49,787 nt of DNA from Planctomycetota bacterium. GTDB taxonomy: Bacteria; Planctomycetota; Planctomycetia; Gemmatales; Gemmataceae. The notes below the pieces were generated by a model, which saw only the letters and a program-made list of their open reading frames with translations, was not told the origin of the DNA and did not search any database. Position 1 is the stretch's first letter. Each line of letters opens with the position of its first letter. The stretch spans positions 1-49,787 of the forward strand of contig JAKBAI010000008.1 of assembly GCA_021809185.1 (NCBI GenBank), read 5' to 3'. The translations under genes were made by a program, and so were the position numbers. This document shows positions 1-8,626 of the stretch, piece after piece.

Positions 1-2
1 TG

Positions 3-407
3 ATTGGTCAGCTTCAGTGCAATCGACCGGGAAGTGGAACCGCGGCAATAGTTTCACCCGCTTGTGCGCACATCCGAGCGGGGACAGCGGAGCTTTTGAA
101 TCTATCGTTTGACCCTCGTGTTCATAGCACCCCCAATATCAAGTTCATTAATGATAATCATGACCCCGTTTCAATTATTGTTCGAACAGGGGATTTCACG
201 CTTACAGAAAACTTCGCCATCGAAGCAAAGCACCCTAAAAAACATTTCAAGAAAAATGTTGCCATAGCAGCTTTTGGTCCAGAAGGGCGCGCACCTGATT
301 GGCTCGGGTTGCTCGATCCTTACCGAGATGTTCCTAAGCAGAAAGACCTTGGTTTTCGCATTTCGCTAAAAGTCGAAAAAGCACCAATAACTAAAAAGCT
401 CAAGTAA
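3..407 (+). CDS. 5'-truncated protein of unknown function
   Basis: The frame is open from the first complete codon at position 3 to a TAA ending at 407, so the gene very probably begins outside the window; the in-frame TTG at 96 is not needed as a start. About 134 residues are visible. They are soluble in character, without an obvious membrane segment, and finish with a Lys-rich tail after a DLGFRISLKVEK stretch. The GFR motif near the end recalls the C-terminus of formylglycine-generating (SUMF1-like) domains, but the RGGSW motif that normally precedes it is not seen, so no family is claimed. It is followed by a possible terminator at 624-660. Reality as a gene is likely; the function is unknown. 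Confidence 0.5.
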   Translation: MGQLQCNRPGSGTAAIVSPACAHIRAGTAELLNLSFDPRVHSTPNIKFINDNHDPVSIIVRTGDFTLTENFAIEAKHPKKHFKKNVAIAAFGPEGRAPDWLGLLDPYRDVPKQKDLGFRISLKVEKAPITKKLK

Positions 408-515
408 AGTCAATGAATTAACAAGTTATATCGATTACCACCAAGTAAGTAGATCAATTTAACGGATAATCATTGCTCGACTTTCCAAATCGATGTTTGA
501 GATAGACTATTCATA

Positions 516-530
516 GGAACGATTCGTTCC
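516..530. promoter_or_regulatory. 15-bp perfect palindrome, operator-like
   Basis: GGAACGA-T-TCGTTCC is a perfect inverted repeat with a one-base centre, in the non-coding stretch after the truncated first gene. The spacing does not match the Bacillus-type LexA box exactly. It could be an operator or chance; no adjacent promoter is assigned. Confidence 0.25.
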
Positions 531-623
531 CTCTTTGTTCGTTATGAGTTTCTATCTCGGCTTGATTGGCAGAGTTGAGCGATGAATCAACATGATGAGC
601 TTATTACAATCCCAAAGTGATTA

Positions 624-660
624 CGATCGGCTTCAAATCGATCGCATTTTATTTTATTTT
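624..660 (+). terminator. possible rho-independent terminator
   Basis: CGATCG (624-629) and CGATCG (639-644) can pair across a 9-nt loop, and the stem is followed by a T-rich run (647-660). It lies about 215 bp after the first ORF and just before the 3' end of the convergent DUF4190-like gene. The stem is only 6 bp, so the call is moderate. Confidence 0.35.
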
Positions 661-702
661 CCCACCCTATTCCTTTGAGCTTTTATCATTTTACCGCTCA
701 AA

Positions 703-1035
703 TCAAAACCAATCGAAGCTCCGACCTAAAAAATAAATCCCTAAGGCATTAAGCACAATTTCCAGAAATCCAAGGATAATACTGACAAAAGAATGGCCTA
801 AACCGTTCCCTTTAAATTCATTTTTTGCTGCTCTGCGTCCAATCACCCCAAAGAGGAGAGCAGGAAATCCTAGAATTAACCCCAAAAAGGGGATTAAGCC
901 GAGTAAAGCGAAAATATAGGCACGTCGAGCAGCCATATTTCGGCTAGGTAAAAAAGAAACTCGCCGGCTAGATCGGTCATCCCCACGGCGTCTAGGGGAT
1001 GGGGAGGATTCCGTATAATTCGTTTGTTCGCTCAT
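703..1035 (-). CDS. small DUF4190-like two-helix membrane protein
   Basis: A 110-residue protein. An N-terminal Ser/Arg-rich cytoplasmic segment (about residues 1-35) is followed by two hydrophobic segments, about 38-66 (ALLGLIPFLGLILGFPALL) and about 81-105. The pattern of a Gly/Leu-rich helix, a short basic GRRAAKN loop, and a second helix beginning GLGHSF is that of DUF4190-type membrane proteins. These occur across many bacteria without a defined reaction. It is transcribed divergently from the HAD hydrolase gene, with about 106 bp between the two starts, so the promoters probably sit back to back. The family assignment rests on pattern only; that it is an integral membrane protein is clear. 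Confidence 0.6.
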   Translation of the reverse strand: MSEQTNYTESSPSPRRRGDDRSSRRVSFLPSRNMAARRAYIFALLGLIPFLGLILGFPALLFGVIGRRAAKNEFKGNGLGHSFVSIILGFLEIVLNALGIYFLGRSFDWF

Positions 1036-1141
1036 CGTTATCCAAATTCATACAACAAGAAAATATAAAAGATTGACTTAGAGATCCTTGTTCGAGCGTC
1101 AAGAGAGAGAAGCCAAAAAGAGAAACGAGAAGAGCGAAATA

Positions 1142-1828
1142 ATGAAAAGTTTATCAGATATTCGTGCCGTGGTTTTTGATGCAGTTCATACTCTGATATT
1201 GCCCAAACAATCTCCCGTAATTACTTACCTACAGATCGCAGCGCGGTTTGGAATCACGATGGATGCGAAAGCCCTCGGCAAACGGCTTATGGAAGCCTAT
1301 GCTCATGAAGAGCAAATCGATCTGCAAACGGAGGGGAGAGCCAGTGAAAATCGAGAACGTCAACGCTGGGAAAATATTGTTGCTTACTGTTTTGCACCGT
1401 ATGGCAAAAATGAATCTATTTTTCCCATCCTCTGGGACTACTATGCCCAGAGCGAAGCCTGGGTTTTACCACCAGAGATCAACGATCTATTTGTAAAACT
1501 GGAATCGTTGCAAATGAAACTTCGAATCGCTTCCAATTTTGATGCTCGATTGCTTACTGCGGTTCAAGATTTGCCACTCCCAGAACAGATCAAACAAAAT
1601 GTATTAGTCTCCTCTCTCATCGGTTGGCGCAAACCGGCTTTCCCTTTCTTTCAGGAAGTTATACGATCGGTTGATTGTTCGCCCGAACATATTCTTTTTA
1701 TCGGAGACGATCGCGTGAACGATCTGCATGGCGCACAACAAGCCGGTATGAAAGCGCTTTTGCTCGATCCAGAAAAAAAGTCGCTCGATATCAAAAATCG
1801 GATCGATTCACTTTTAGATTTGCTTTGA
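1142..1828 (+). CDS. HAD-superfamily hydrolase (HDHD3/haloacid-dehalogenase-like)
   Basis: A 228-residue HAD hydrolase; the substrate cannot be told from sequence. Motif I is FDAVHTL with the nucleophilic Asp; the +2 position is Val instead of the acid/base Asp, as in HDHD3-type and some dehalogenase-like members. Motif II is the Ser/Asn of ASNFD, motif III the Lys of GWRKPAF, and motif IV the acidic pair of FIGDDRVND. A helical C1-type cap lies between motifs I and II. The ATG at 1142 is chosen because the HAD fold begins a few residues later; the in-frame TTG at 1088 would add a Lys/Glu-rich tail with no domain. Without the second motif I Asp, a classical phosphatase reaction is less certain. 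Confidence 0.75.
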   Translation: MKSLSDIRAVVFDAVHTLILPKQSPVITYLQIAARFGITMDAKALGKRLMEAYAHEEQIDLQTEGRASENRERQRWENIVAYCFAPYGKNESIFPILWDYYAQSEAWVLPPEINDLFVKLESLQMKLRIASNFDARLLTAVQDLPLPEQIKQNVLVSSLIGWRKPAFPFFQEVIRSVDCSPEHILFIGDDRVNDLHGAQQAGMKALLLDPEKKSLDIKNRIDSLLDLL

Positions 1829-1984
1829 ATTTTTTGATCGACAGTTAGGCTATTCCTATTATGGGACCGTCTCTCTGAGAGAACTTTCATAGATTTCACC
1901 ATTTGGTAAGGTTGGATTCTCCGAAGCTGAAAATCAAAATTAATTCGCAGCAGAGAAAACAGAGATCACCGAGAGAACCACTCA

Positions 1985-2032
1985 GAATATCTGCCAACAA
2001 GAATATCTGCCAACAAGAATATCTGCCAAAAG
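1985..2032. repeat. 16-bp tandem repeat, three units
   Basis: The unit GAATATCTGCCAACAA occurs at 1985-2000 and 2001-2016, with a degraded third copy at 2017-2032. It lies in the non-coding stretch (1829-2208) between the HAD gene and the convergent amine-oxidase-like gene. Nothing else recognisable is seen in that stretch. Confidence 0.8.
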
Positions 2033-2208
2033 AAGAAACTGGTGGCCAAGATTTTTGCCTTCAAATGACTTCAACCAATTTGCCATAAACTCTTATCTCA
2101 GTGGCTAAATGTATAAAATATCTAAGTTCGGTGACTTCCGTTTTCGAAAACTAATCTGCATTCAAATCGTTTCAAGCAAATTGCTAAAAAAGCAAAAGCG
2201 GAATTGCA

Positions 2209-3693
2209 TCAATTGATCGAGGAGGTATTGGCTTTGTAACGATCCAGATCTTCTGAAACAGCTTGGGCTGCGCGGAATCCAGAAACTAGAGCACCATTGA
2301 TCGAAGCTGTTTCGCAATAATCTCCGCAGATATATAGCCCAGGATAAAGGCGAGATTTTACAGGGATTCGATTGTTTTGTGCTCGCATGATTTTTTCGGG
2401 CAAAGCATGGGGGATGCGATAGATTTTCACGAGCTGCCACGCTTGGCATTCCTGGCCAAACCATTCACTCGCTTGTTGGCGAATGGCCAGATCCAAGGCT
2501 TGGTCGTCCAGTGGAGGAATACCAATTACCGAAATAGATAATAGATGCATCCCCGTTGGGGCATAAGAAGGGGCAACGGCACTTAAATCCACCAGTGAAT
2601 TGATATAACCTTTCCTGTCCCCATTCAGCAGTAATATCGGTTCCGTGAATGAGAATTTCGGCGCTGCATAATAGAGAGTCGTATTGCTCCGGGAACCTGG
2701 ATCTTCTATAAACAGATGATTACTACTATATCCGTTATTGGATGAATGATCGGTGGTAGGCATTTTCAGAATATCTAGTTGGCTATTGGTGCTATCGATT
2801 TTCTCCGGCAACAATTTTGCCGCTCGAGGGCCTGAGGTTGCCACGACGATCGCCTTGGCGGAGATCGCTTCTCCCTGACTTGTAAAGACCGTCCGGCCTT
2901 CGATTTTGCTGATTTCCGTATTTAGTTGGATCGAACCGATTGGCAACCTATTTTTAAGTTGTTCCGGAATCGCTTGCATCCCTTTTTCGGGTATAGCCCC
3001 TACACCGCTCGCAAACATGCGATAGACAAATCGGAAAAATCGATTGGAGGTCGATAATTCTGATTCGAGAAACACCCCTCCAAAAAAAGGCTGAAAAAAT
3101 CGCTGGATCATCGCTTCGCTGAATTTGCCACGCCAGCGAAGTTCATCAAGGGTAAGTATTTCTTTATTACTACCAGAGCTATTTTCTGGGGAAACGGGGG
3201 GGGGGTGATGAGGGCTGGTTGCGAAAGGAGATTCTGACTTTACCGAGCTGTTCGCGGCAGGGATAGCGTCGTTTTGTTCGTGGATGATCGACCAGTGAAA
3301 TGGCAAAAATTTCAATTTGTCCGAGATTGTTCCGATCGGGCTAAAGAGAGAACGAAAGATGGAAAGTGGTTGTTCCCGGGGATCGCTGACGCGATGCCAT
3401 TTTCCCCGATAGCGAATGTAAGCACCGCGAGCGAACGATTTTAGATTGAGTGCTTGGTAGTCGAGCATCCTCTGACCTTCGGGATAGGCAGTCAAGTAAA
3501 TTTGAAAACCACGATCGAGCTGATACCCCTGATAGGAATCGGTTCGCACACGGCCCCCAATGCCATCGCTCGCTTCCAAGATGCGAAAGGGGATTTTCCA
3601 GTTATGCAGATGAACAGCACAGGCTAACCCTGCTAGGCCCGCGCCAATAATAATAACTTCGGGCTGGTTTGTATCTTGATTATTTGTATCCAT
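2209..3693 (-). CDS. FAD-dependent amine oxidase / phytoene-desaturase-like oxidoreductase
   Basis: A 494-residue flavoprotein. The N-terminal dinucleotide fold is clear: IIIGAGLAGLACAVHL (about residues 14-29) followed by EASDGIGGRVRTD, the GG-R signature of amine oxidases, protoporphyrinogen oxidases and carotenoid desaturases. The C-terminal FAD contact is YICGDYCETASINGALVSG. No signal peptide or membrane helix is seen. The substrate is unknown; the overall look is of the NAD(P)/FAD-dependent oxidoreductases related to plastid phytoene desaturases. A Ser/Pro/His-rich insert around residues 150-175 carries a C10 tract (G10 on the plus strand, 3196-3205) coding for Pro, a possible slippage site. 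An 11-bp direct repeat (CCAAGTGCCAG, 3820-3841) lies upstream. The start is the ATG at 3691-3693. Confidence 0.75.
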   Translation of the reverse strand: MDTNNQDTNQPEVIIIGAGLAGLACAVHLHNWKIPFRILEASDGIGGRVRTDSYQGYQLDRGFQIYLTAYPEGQRMLDYQALNLKSFARGAYIRYRGKWHRVSDPREQPLSIFRSLFSPIGTISDKLKFLPFHWSIIHEQNDAIPAANSSVKSESPFATSPHHPPPVSPENSSGSNKEILTLDELRWRGKFSEAMIQRFFQPFFGGVFLESELSTSNRFFRFVYRMFASGVGAIPEKGMQAIPEQLKNRLPIGSIQLNTEISKIEGRTVFTSQGEAISAKAIVVATSGPRAAKLLPEKIDSTNSQLDILKMPTTDHSSNNGYSSNHLFIEDPGSRSNTTLYYAAPKFSFTEPILLLNGDRKGYINSLVDLSAVAPSYAPTGMHLLSISVIGIPPLDDQALDLAIRQQASEWFGQECQAWQLVKIYRIPHALPEKIMRAQNNRIPVKSRLYPGLYICGDYCETASINGALVSGFRAAQAVSEDLDRYKANTSSIN

Positions 3694-3969
3694 ACTAGAA
3701 ATCGATTGATTGTCTTTGCTTGTTTAAATGCATTCTGGTTCGAACAATTAAATGACTATTGCTGTTACTCGCCATTTCTGCCGAAATAGCTTTCTTGATA
3801 CTTATCCTGAATATCTGTTCCAAGTGCCAGCCAAGTGCCAGAATTATGGGGATAAGGGATGAGGCGATTTGAACAGAAGGACAGTTAAATTTTGATCATA
3901 AAACGGGCAATTGTTTCTGCGTGGCTAAGCAGAACGGGTAGAGAGAACGGGCAAATTTAACTTACACAT

Positions 3970-5670
3970 TTAACTTAATTGATTCGCTAGCTCTTGCGGG
4001 AACGAATCGGTTGGTTTAAAGCGGTGAAGTTCTTTTTGGGTAGCGATAAGATTGATCACCTGGAGCAGTGCTAACGCACTGGCCTCAATAATATCGGTAC
4101 TGACCGCTCGCCCAGTGAGTTTGCGTTCTTGATATTCGACTTCTACGGTAACTTCGCCCTGAGCATCGCAACCGATGCTCACACTACGGACTCGATAATC
4201 GATAATTTTAACATCGATCTGTGTAATTCGAGCAATCGTACGGAATACCGCATCGACGGGACCGTCCCCAACTGCGGCATCGCGAATAATTTGGCCATTG
4301 GCATGCCAGAGGCAGACCGCAGCAGAAGGGAGGGTACCAGTACCTGCATTACAAGTAAAAGCTTCGAGGGTCCATGCGGAACTGGCACCGACATGAATCT
4401 GATTTTCGGCTAAGACTTCAATATCGGCATCATAAATCAATTTTTTACGATCGGCCAAAAGTTTAAACTGCTCAAAAACATTCTGAAATTGATTATCGTC
4501 TAGATGGTATCCTAGATCTTCAATTCGCTGTTTAAGAGCATGGCGACCGCTATGTTTACCTAGAACCAGTTCGGTGCGCGGAATACCCACATCTTCTGGC
4601 CGCATGATTTCATACGTGCTCCGTTCTTTGAGAATCCCATCTTGATGGATCCCTGCTTCGTGGGCGAAAGCATTCTGGCCAACAATCGCTTTATTGCGTT
4701 GAACGTGCATTCCTGTGAGCATCGATAATTTTCTGCTGGTAGGGAAAAGTAGTTCGGTTCGGATGTTGGTGTGGAGATCGTAGTAATCTTGCCGGGTTTT
4801 TAGAGCCATGACGATTTCTTCGAGCGCGCAATTTCCGGCCCTTTCACCGATGCCGTTAATCGTACACTCGATTTGCCGTGCCCCTTCTTGGAGCGCGGCA
4901 AGGCTATTCGCAACGGCCAGGCCAAGATCGTTATGGCAATGCACGCTTAAAGTTACCTGGTCGATACCGCGGACATGCTGTTTCAAATAACGCATGATAT
5001 GAGCATAGTGCGACGGGACGCTATAGCCCACGGTATCAGGAATGTTGAGAGTACTGGCACCTGCTTCGATCGCTTTTTCAACAACCTCACAGAGGAAGTC
5101 CAGTTCAGTCCGGGCGGCATCTTCCGGAGAAAATTCTACATCGTCTACGTACGATCGTGCTCGTTCGACGCTCTCTTTAGCGCGCTGAACGATTTCCGCA
5201 GGGGTCATCCGCAATTTGAATTCGCGGTGGATCGCACTGGTTGCCAAAAAGACATGGATTCGTTTCCGCTCGGCATCCACAAGGGCATCGCGGGCGCGGT
5301 CGATATCTCCGGAATTGCTTCGAGCCAAGCCGCATATAATGGGGCCATGGATTTCACGCGATATAGCCTGCACCGATTCGAAATCGCCGATCGATGCGAT
5401 TGGGAAACCGGCTTCGATAATATCAACACCCAAGTCTCGGAGCGACCGGGCCATTTCCAGTTTCTCTTGCAGATTCATACTGCAACCAGGGGACTGTTCC
5501 CCATCGCGCAGCGTAGTATCGAATATAAGGACACGATTCGATTTTTGTTGCTGTGAACTTGATTCCTTGTTCATAACACTTGGGTTACTAACACTTGAGT
5601 TACTAACGCTATTGCTAGTTTCTTTACTTGATTGGTTTTTGGTATTGGCCAGCTCGTCTTTGGCAGCCAT
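3970..5670 (-). CDS. leuA: 2-isopropylmalate synthase
   Basis: Condenses 2-oxoisovalerate with acetyl-CoA, the first committed step of leucine synthesis, in the cytoplasm. Seen: the DTTLRDGEQSPG active-site motif at the start of the TIM barrel, ARSNSGDIDRA, the HCHNDLGLAVANS metal-binding motif, GIGERAGNCALEE, and HEAGIHQDG in the catalytic linker, followed by a C-terminal LeuA regulatory domain with VDAVFRTIARI. The ATG ending at 5670 is preferred because GAGGAG (5678-5683) sits 7 nt upstream; an in-frame TTG slightly further out overlaps that Shine-Dalgarno. The first ~40 residues are a Ser/Asn-rich tail before the barrel, partly built from short repeats. A strong hairpin lies just upstream (5692-5722), hinting at leader control. 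No other leu gene is in the window. Confidence 0.95.
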   Translation of the reverse strand: MAAKDELANTKNQSSKETSNSVSNSSVSNPSVMNKESSSQQQKSNRVLIFDTTLRDGEQSPGCSMNLQEKLEMARSLRDLGVDIIEAGFPIASIGDFESVQAISREIHGPIICGLARSNSGDIDRARDALVDAERKRIHVFLATSAIHREFKLRMTPAEIVQRAKESVERARSYVDDVEFSPEDAARTELDFLCEVVEKAIEAGASTLNIPDTVGYSVPSHYAHIMRYLKQHVRGIDQVTLSVHCHNDLGLAVANSLAALQEGARQIECTINGIGERAGNCALEEIVMALKTRQDYYDLHTNIRTELLFPTSRKLSMLTGMHVQRNKAIVGQNAFAHEAGIHQDGILKERSTYEIMRPEDVGIPRTELVLGKHSGRHALKQRIEDLGYHLDDNQFQNVFEQFKLLADRKKLIYDADIEVLAENQIHVGASSAWTLEAFTCNAGTGTLPSAAVCLWHANGQIIRDAAVGDGPVDAVFRTIARITQIDVKIIDYRVRSVSIGCDAQGEVTVEVEYQERKLTGRAVSTDIIEASALALLQVINLIATQKELHRFKPTDSFPQELANQLS

Positions 5671-5691
5671 TGTTTTACTCCTCAAATCAGA

Positions 5692-5722
5692 AAACCCCGG
5701 ATTTTTCTTCGATCCAGGGTTT
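5692..5722 (-). promoter_or_regulatory. leader hairpin upstream of leuA, possible attenuator
   Basis: On the minus strand AAACCCTGGAT pairs with ATCCGGGGTTT: 11 bp with one T-G wobble and a 9-nt loop. It is followed by TTTTCTGATTT and then the leuA Shine-Dalgarno. This position suits a transcription attenuator or a translation-modulating structure. A tiny ATG...TAG ORF (MKSKS) precedes the stem but has no leucine codon, so classical leucine-codon attenuation is not supported. Confidence 0.45.
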
Positions 5723-5905
5723 GCTATGATTTACTTTTCATTATCTAATCTTCAATTGAAAAATCTCTTAATTACCCTGATTACGTTGTTGTTGTTTGGT
5801 TCATATTCTGACATAATAACTCTCTATATAAATTCATGGAGAGTGGCTCGGAAATATTTAAATCAGAGCAGATGATGATCGACTTTTTCATATTTCTATA
5901 TTGAA

Positions 5906-6037
5906 CCCGTTTGGTACTTGTTTGTTACCCGTTTGGTACTTGTTTGTTACCCGTTTGGTACTTGTTTGTTACCCGTTTGGTACTTGTTTGTTACCCGTTT
6001 GGTACTTGTTTGTTACCCGTTTAGTACTTGTTTGTTA
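5906..6037. repeat. 22-bp tandem repeat array, six units
   Basis: Six head-to-tail copies of CCCGTTTGGTACTTGTTTGTTA (the sixth with one G-to-A change), followed by degenerate partial copies up to about 6060. Each unit is itself two related 11-bp halves (CCCGTTTGGTA and CTTGTTTGTTA), so the basic period is close to one helical turn. The array lies upstream of leuA in non-coding DNA. A reading frame through it only translates the repeat and is not taken as a gene. Confidence 0.95.
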
Positions 6038-6060
6038 CCCTTATGATACCCGTTTGATGA

Positions 6061-6840
6061 ACCGGTTTCAGAGACTTTCGCAAAGATTTTGGATCGCTTT
6101 GCTAGGTTGTTTGTCACTTATCTAAGATTTATATCCAAGATTCATTTTTTGCCTAATTTCTCTTATTTTACTGCCCTAATCATCAAAAAACAATAACGAA
6201 TAAATGTTTTTTCTAAACTTCATCGAATGATTTGAAAAGTGAATGAACTTAGAAAATCGAGAAGAGAACATCGAATTTTCGGGAAATTTTTATGAATCGC
6301 AGGGAATCTTTTAATCTCAATGAATTCTCTTCTTGCCAATATTTTATGATCGTTTCTATATCTTTACACAATCTTTACACATTTTGATTCCAAGAAATAG
6401 GGGAAAAGATCTGGAAAGTAACTCTTAAAAGAAAAAATAGAGAAGATGGGAGATTTTCAGATGTAAATATCTCCTGATCGCAAAATATCGAATTTTCTTG
6501 GAGTCGATCGTATCTCTTTTACTAGATAGGGTCTCTTGTATAAGGATTTTGGAATTGAGATGCAGAATGTTTTACGAACTTTTTGCATCTCATGAATCGT
6601 TAAAACTTGCATTTTTACTGTTATGTCTTCCCTCATTCATATGCGCAAATTCGACTCTCATTAAATAAGAAGTTTATCTGGCTCCTGGCCATTTTATTTA
6701 CTATCTGACATTATTATTGTTCTTTGAGCTTATGAGATTCTCTCTTCGGATCAACAATGAAAAACATGTTGTTGGATCAGCTGAAATTGGCTTTCAATTA
6801 TCGCTAAAATAAGCCTTTTACTGGTGAATCGATAGTACTT
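6061..6840. other. AT-rich non-coding stretch
   Basis: No convincing gene is seen between the 22-bp repeat array and the 3' end of the dacB gene. It is strongly AT-rich, with a short direct repeat (ATCTTTACACA, around 6358-6380). A promoter for leuA may lie at its low end; no clear terminator for dacB was found. Confidence 0.5.
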
Positions 6841-8427
6841 TTATTTGCTGTTCGGGCTTGCTGGGGTTAAATTGTAGATCAGCTCGCAGATTTCGCCCAG
6901 GGCTTTACTTTCGCGAGCCGGGGAGCCTCCTGTTTCAATGGCAACATCATTGAGGAAGATCGCGAAATACAACGAGCGATTTTTGGCCGTTGTCATCTTG
7001 CCCGCAATCGATTTGCTGCGTAACATTGGCCGATTGTTCAGTAAATCGAACCAGATAAAAGTGCCTGTTTTTGCCTGTACTTTACCACGAGCGGGACTAG
7101 AAGCCGAAACAGTATCGACCAAAGTACCATCAAGTCCCATCACAGGGAGACTGTCAAAATAGATTGTGGCTTCTGGTCTCTTGGCCATCCCTTGAAGTAA
7201 ATGGATGATCTCTCGCGGGCTGACCAGATCGGAATTGGTACCACCGGCTCCGCCGCCAAAAGAAATGGCATTGGCATCGACCCCAAGATCGGTCAGAATC
7301 TGTTTTTGAATTCGCAAGCCGTTGGTGGGAGTTGGATCCCCTTTTTTCAATCCAACTAAAGCAGGCAAAGTACTGGCATATAAATTATGACTTACTTTAA
7401 GGGTTACTTTAATGACGTCACGGAATGGCTCCGATTCGTACGAGGCAATTTTATTTAGTTTTGGGTAAAAGCCTTTAGGGGGTAAATTAAAAAAGGAAGG
7501 CCGCAGCGCGTTCGCGTGGACGAGGATCCCTTTTTCACGTAAACATCGAATAAATAAATTTCGCGCGAAAAGCGAAGGTTCTTCAATGGGGAAAAAGCGA
7601 TTGATAGGAGCATGCTTGACGGGTATAGTCCCGCGGATGGTAAATTGGGTAGAATTCATCGCTTGGATAATAACTTTTGGCGGTTGATTTTCCTCAGTGG
7701 TTTTGACTTCAGCATCCATTTGAATCAGATCACATTTTGGCCGCATCTCCACTCGAGCTAATTCATTTGGTTTAGAGGCAGGAATAACGGTTACATCGAC
7801 AAGGTTATCATTGATCATAATCGATGACACAATCTCCGGGCCGGAACCTGAGCTACGAAATCTGGGGAATAATCGTTCATCGATCAATATTTCTCCTGTT
7901 ATTTCCTTGATCCCCTTCTTCGAAATCTGTTCCGCCAGCTGATTTAATCCATAAAGTGGATCGGTCGGTGTCAATGTCGATGGCGTTGAGCCGCCATTTG
8001 CATAGGTGTGGTCATAATTCTCGAAAAGGGTTTTACCTTCTTTGTTACGGCCCCCCATCGTGAGATCGCCCGAAGCGACTAAAATGAGATCCCCTTCTAG
8101 AATCCCTTTATTGATGACACCTCGAACAAAAACAGGGGTTTCAAAACGATAATCTGGTCCCAAGGTGGTCAAAGCGGTTGCACAGGAAAATAATTTGGTG
8201 GTAGATGCGGGAATAAATAGTCGATCAGGAGAGACCGCATAAATCGTTTGCCCACTTTGCGCATCGACGATCATTATCCCCCAGCGCGAGTGTTTATATT
8301 CACTCCGGTGCATGACACTTCCTATCTTATCAGCAAGGGAATCTGCTGCGAAAGTGGGGCAAGTGAATAAGCAATATAGTAATACCGCAAGCCCTATTTT
8401 TCCTGAACTTGATATTTCGCTTTTCAT
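6841..8427 (-). CDS. dacB: D-alanyl-D-alanine carboxypeptidase/endopeptidase, peptidase family S13 (PBP4 type)
   Basis: A 528-residue exported penicillin-binding protein. A signal peptide (about residues 1-28, ending TFAADS) precedes the S13 domain. The three active-site boxes are visible: S75-T-T-K78 in IPASTTKLF, S346-H-N348 in KVSHNLYAS, and K453-T-G in QAKTGTF. The length fits PBP4/DacB proteins, which carry an inserted domain between the first two boxes. The usual DGSGLS stretch after the second box is here GGGAGGTNSDL. It trims or cleaves peptidoglycan cross-links in the periplasm. Peptidoglycan in planctomycetes was long doubted, so an intact S13 enzyme is informative. Two overlapping palindromes lie upstream at 8480-8516. 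A short direct start at ATG 8425-8427 fits the signal peptide. Confidence 0.9.
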   Translation of the reverse strand: MKSEISSSGKIGLAVLLYCLFTCPTFAADSLADKIGSVMHRSEYKHSRWGIMIVDAQSGQTIYAVSPDRLFIPASTTKLFSCATALTTLGPDYRFETPVFVRGVINKGILEGDLILVASGDLTMGGRNKEGKTLFENYDHTYANGGSTPSTLTPTDPLYGLNQLAEQISKKGIKEITGEILIDERLFPRFRSSGSGPEIVSSIMINDNLVDVTVIPASKPNELARVEMRPKCDLIQMDAEVKTTEENQPPKVIIQAMNSTQFTIRGTIPVKHAPINRFFPIEEPSLFARNLFIRCLREKGILVHANALRPSFFNLPPKGFYPKLNKIASYESEPFRDVIKVTLKVSHNLYASTLPALVGLKKGDPTPTNGLRIQKQILTDLGVDANAISFGGGAGGTNSDLVSPREIIHLLQGMAKRPEATIYFDSLPVMGLDGTLVDTVSASSPARGKVQAKTGTFIWFDLLNNRPMLRSKSIAGKMTTAKNRSLYFAIFLNDVAIETGGSPARESKALGEICELIYNLTPASPNSK

Positions 8428-8479
8428 AGCAATCTTCTTTCTGGGTAATCGCTTGGGGAGGTCGGTTCTGTTGTAAAAT

Positions 8480-8516
8480 AATCCTTGCAGGATTCGTTCT
8501 AAATTTAAGACGAATC
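8480..8516 (-). terminator. two overlapping inverted repeats between the EamA gene and dacB
   Basis: AATCCT-TGC-AGGATT (8480-8494) and an imperfect 26-bp palindrome with GATTCGT/ACGAATC ends (8491-8516) overlap. Read on the minus strand, the first stem is followed by ATTTTAC, which suits a weak terminator for the EamA gene. Alternatively the pair is an operator in the dacB promoter region. Confidence 0.4.
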
Positions 8517-8626
8517 TCTTTCATAAAAATTCTGGATTTTGTTGATGCTCAATTCAATACATCCATAAATTTTCATCTATATTTGTGAGAAGAATACATT
8601 TATCCATTTTTACATAAGCTGATCAC

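Noticed and set aside
3-407. Naming the truncated ORF a formylglycine-generating enzyme domain
   Set aside because: Only a GFR motif matches; the RGGSW and cysteine motifs are not seen in the visible part.
1088-1141. N-terminal extension of the HAD hydrolase from TTG 1088
   Set aside because: The extra residues are a charged tail outside the HAD fold; ATG 1142 starts just before motif I.
3819-3842. Sigma-54-like -24/-12 site (TGGCAC-TTGGC-TGGC on the minus strand) upstream of the amine-oxidase-like gene
   Set aside because: It comes from an 11-bp direct repeat and lacks the TTGC of the -12 box.
5901-6125. A 74-codon plus-strand ORF across the 22-bp repeats
   Set aside because: It only translates the tandem repeat with a 22-residue period; no ribosome-binding site or domain.
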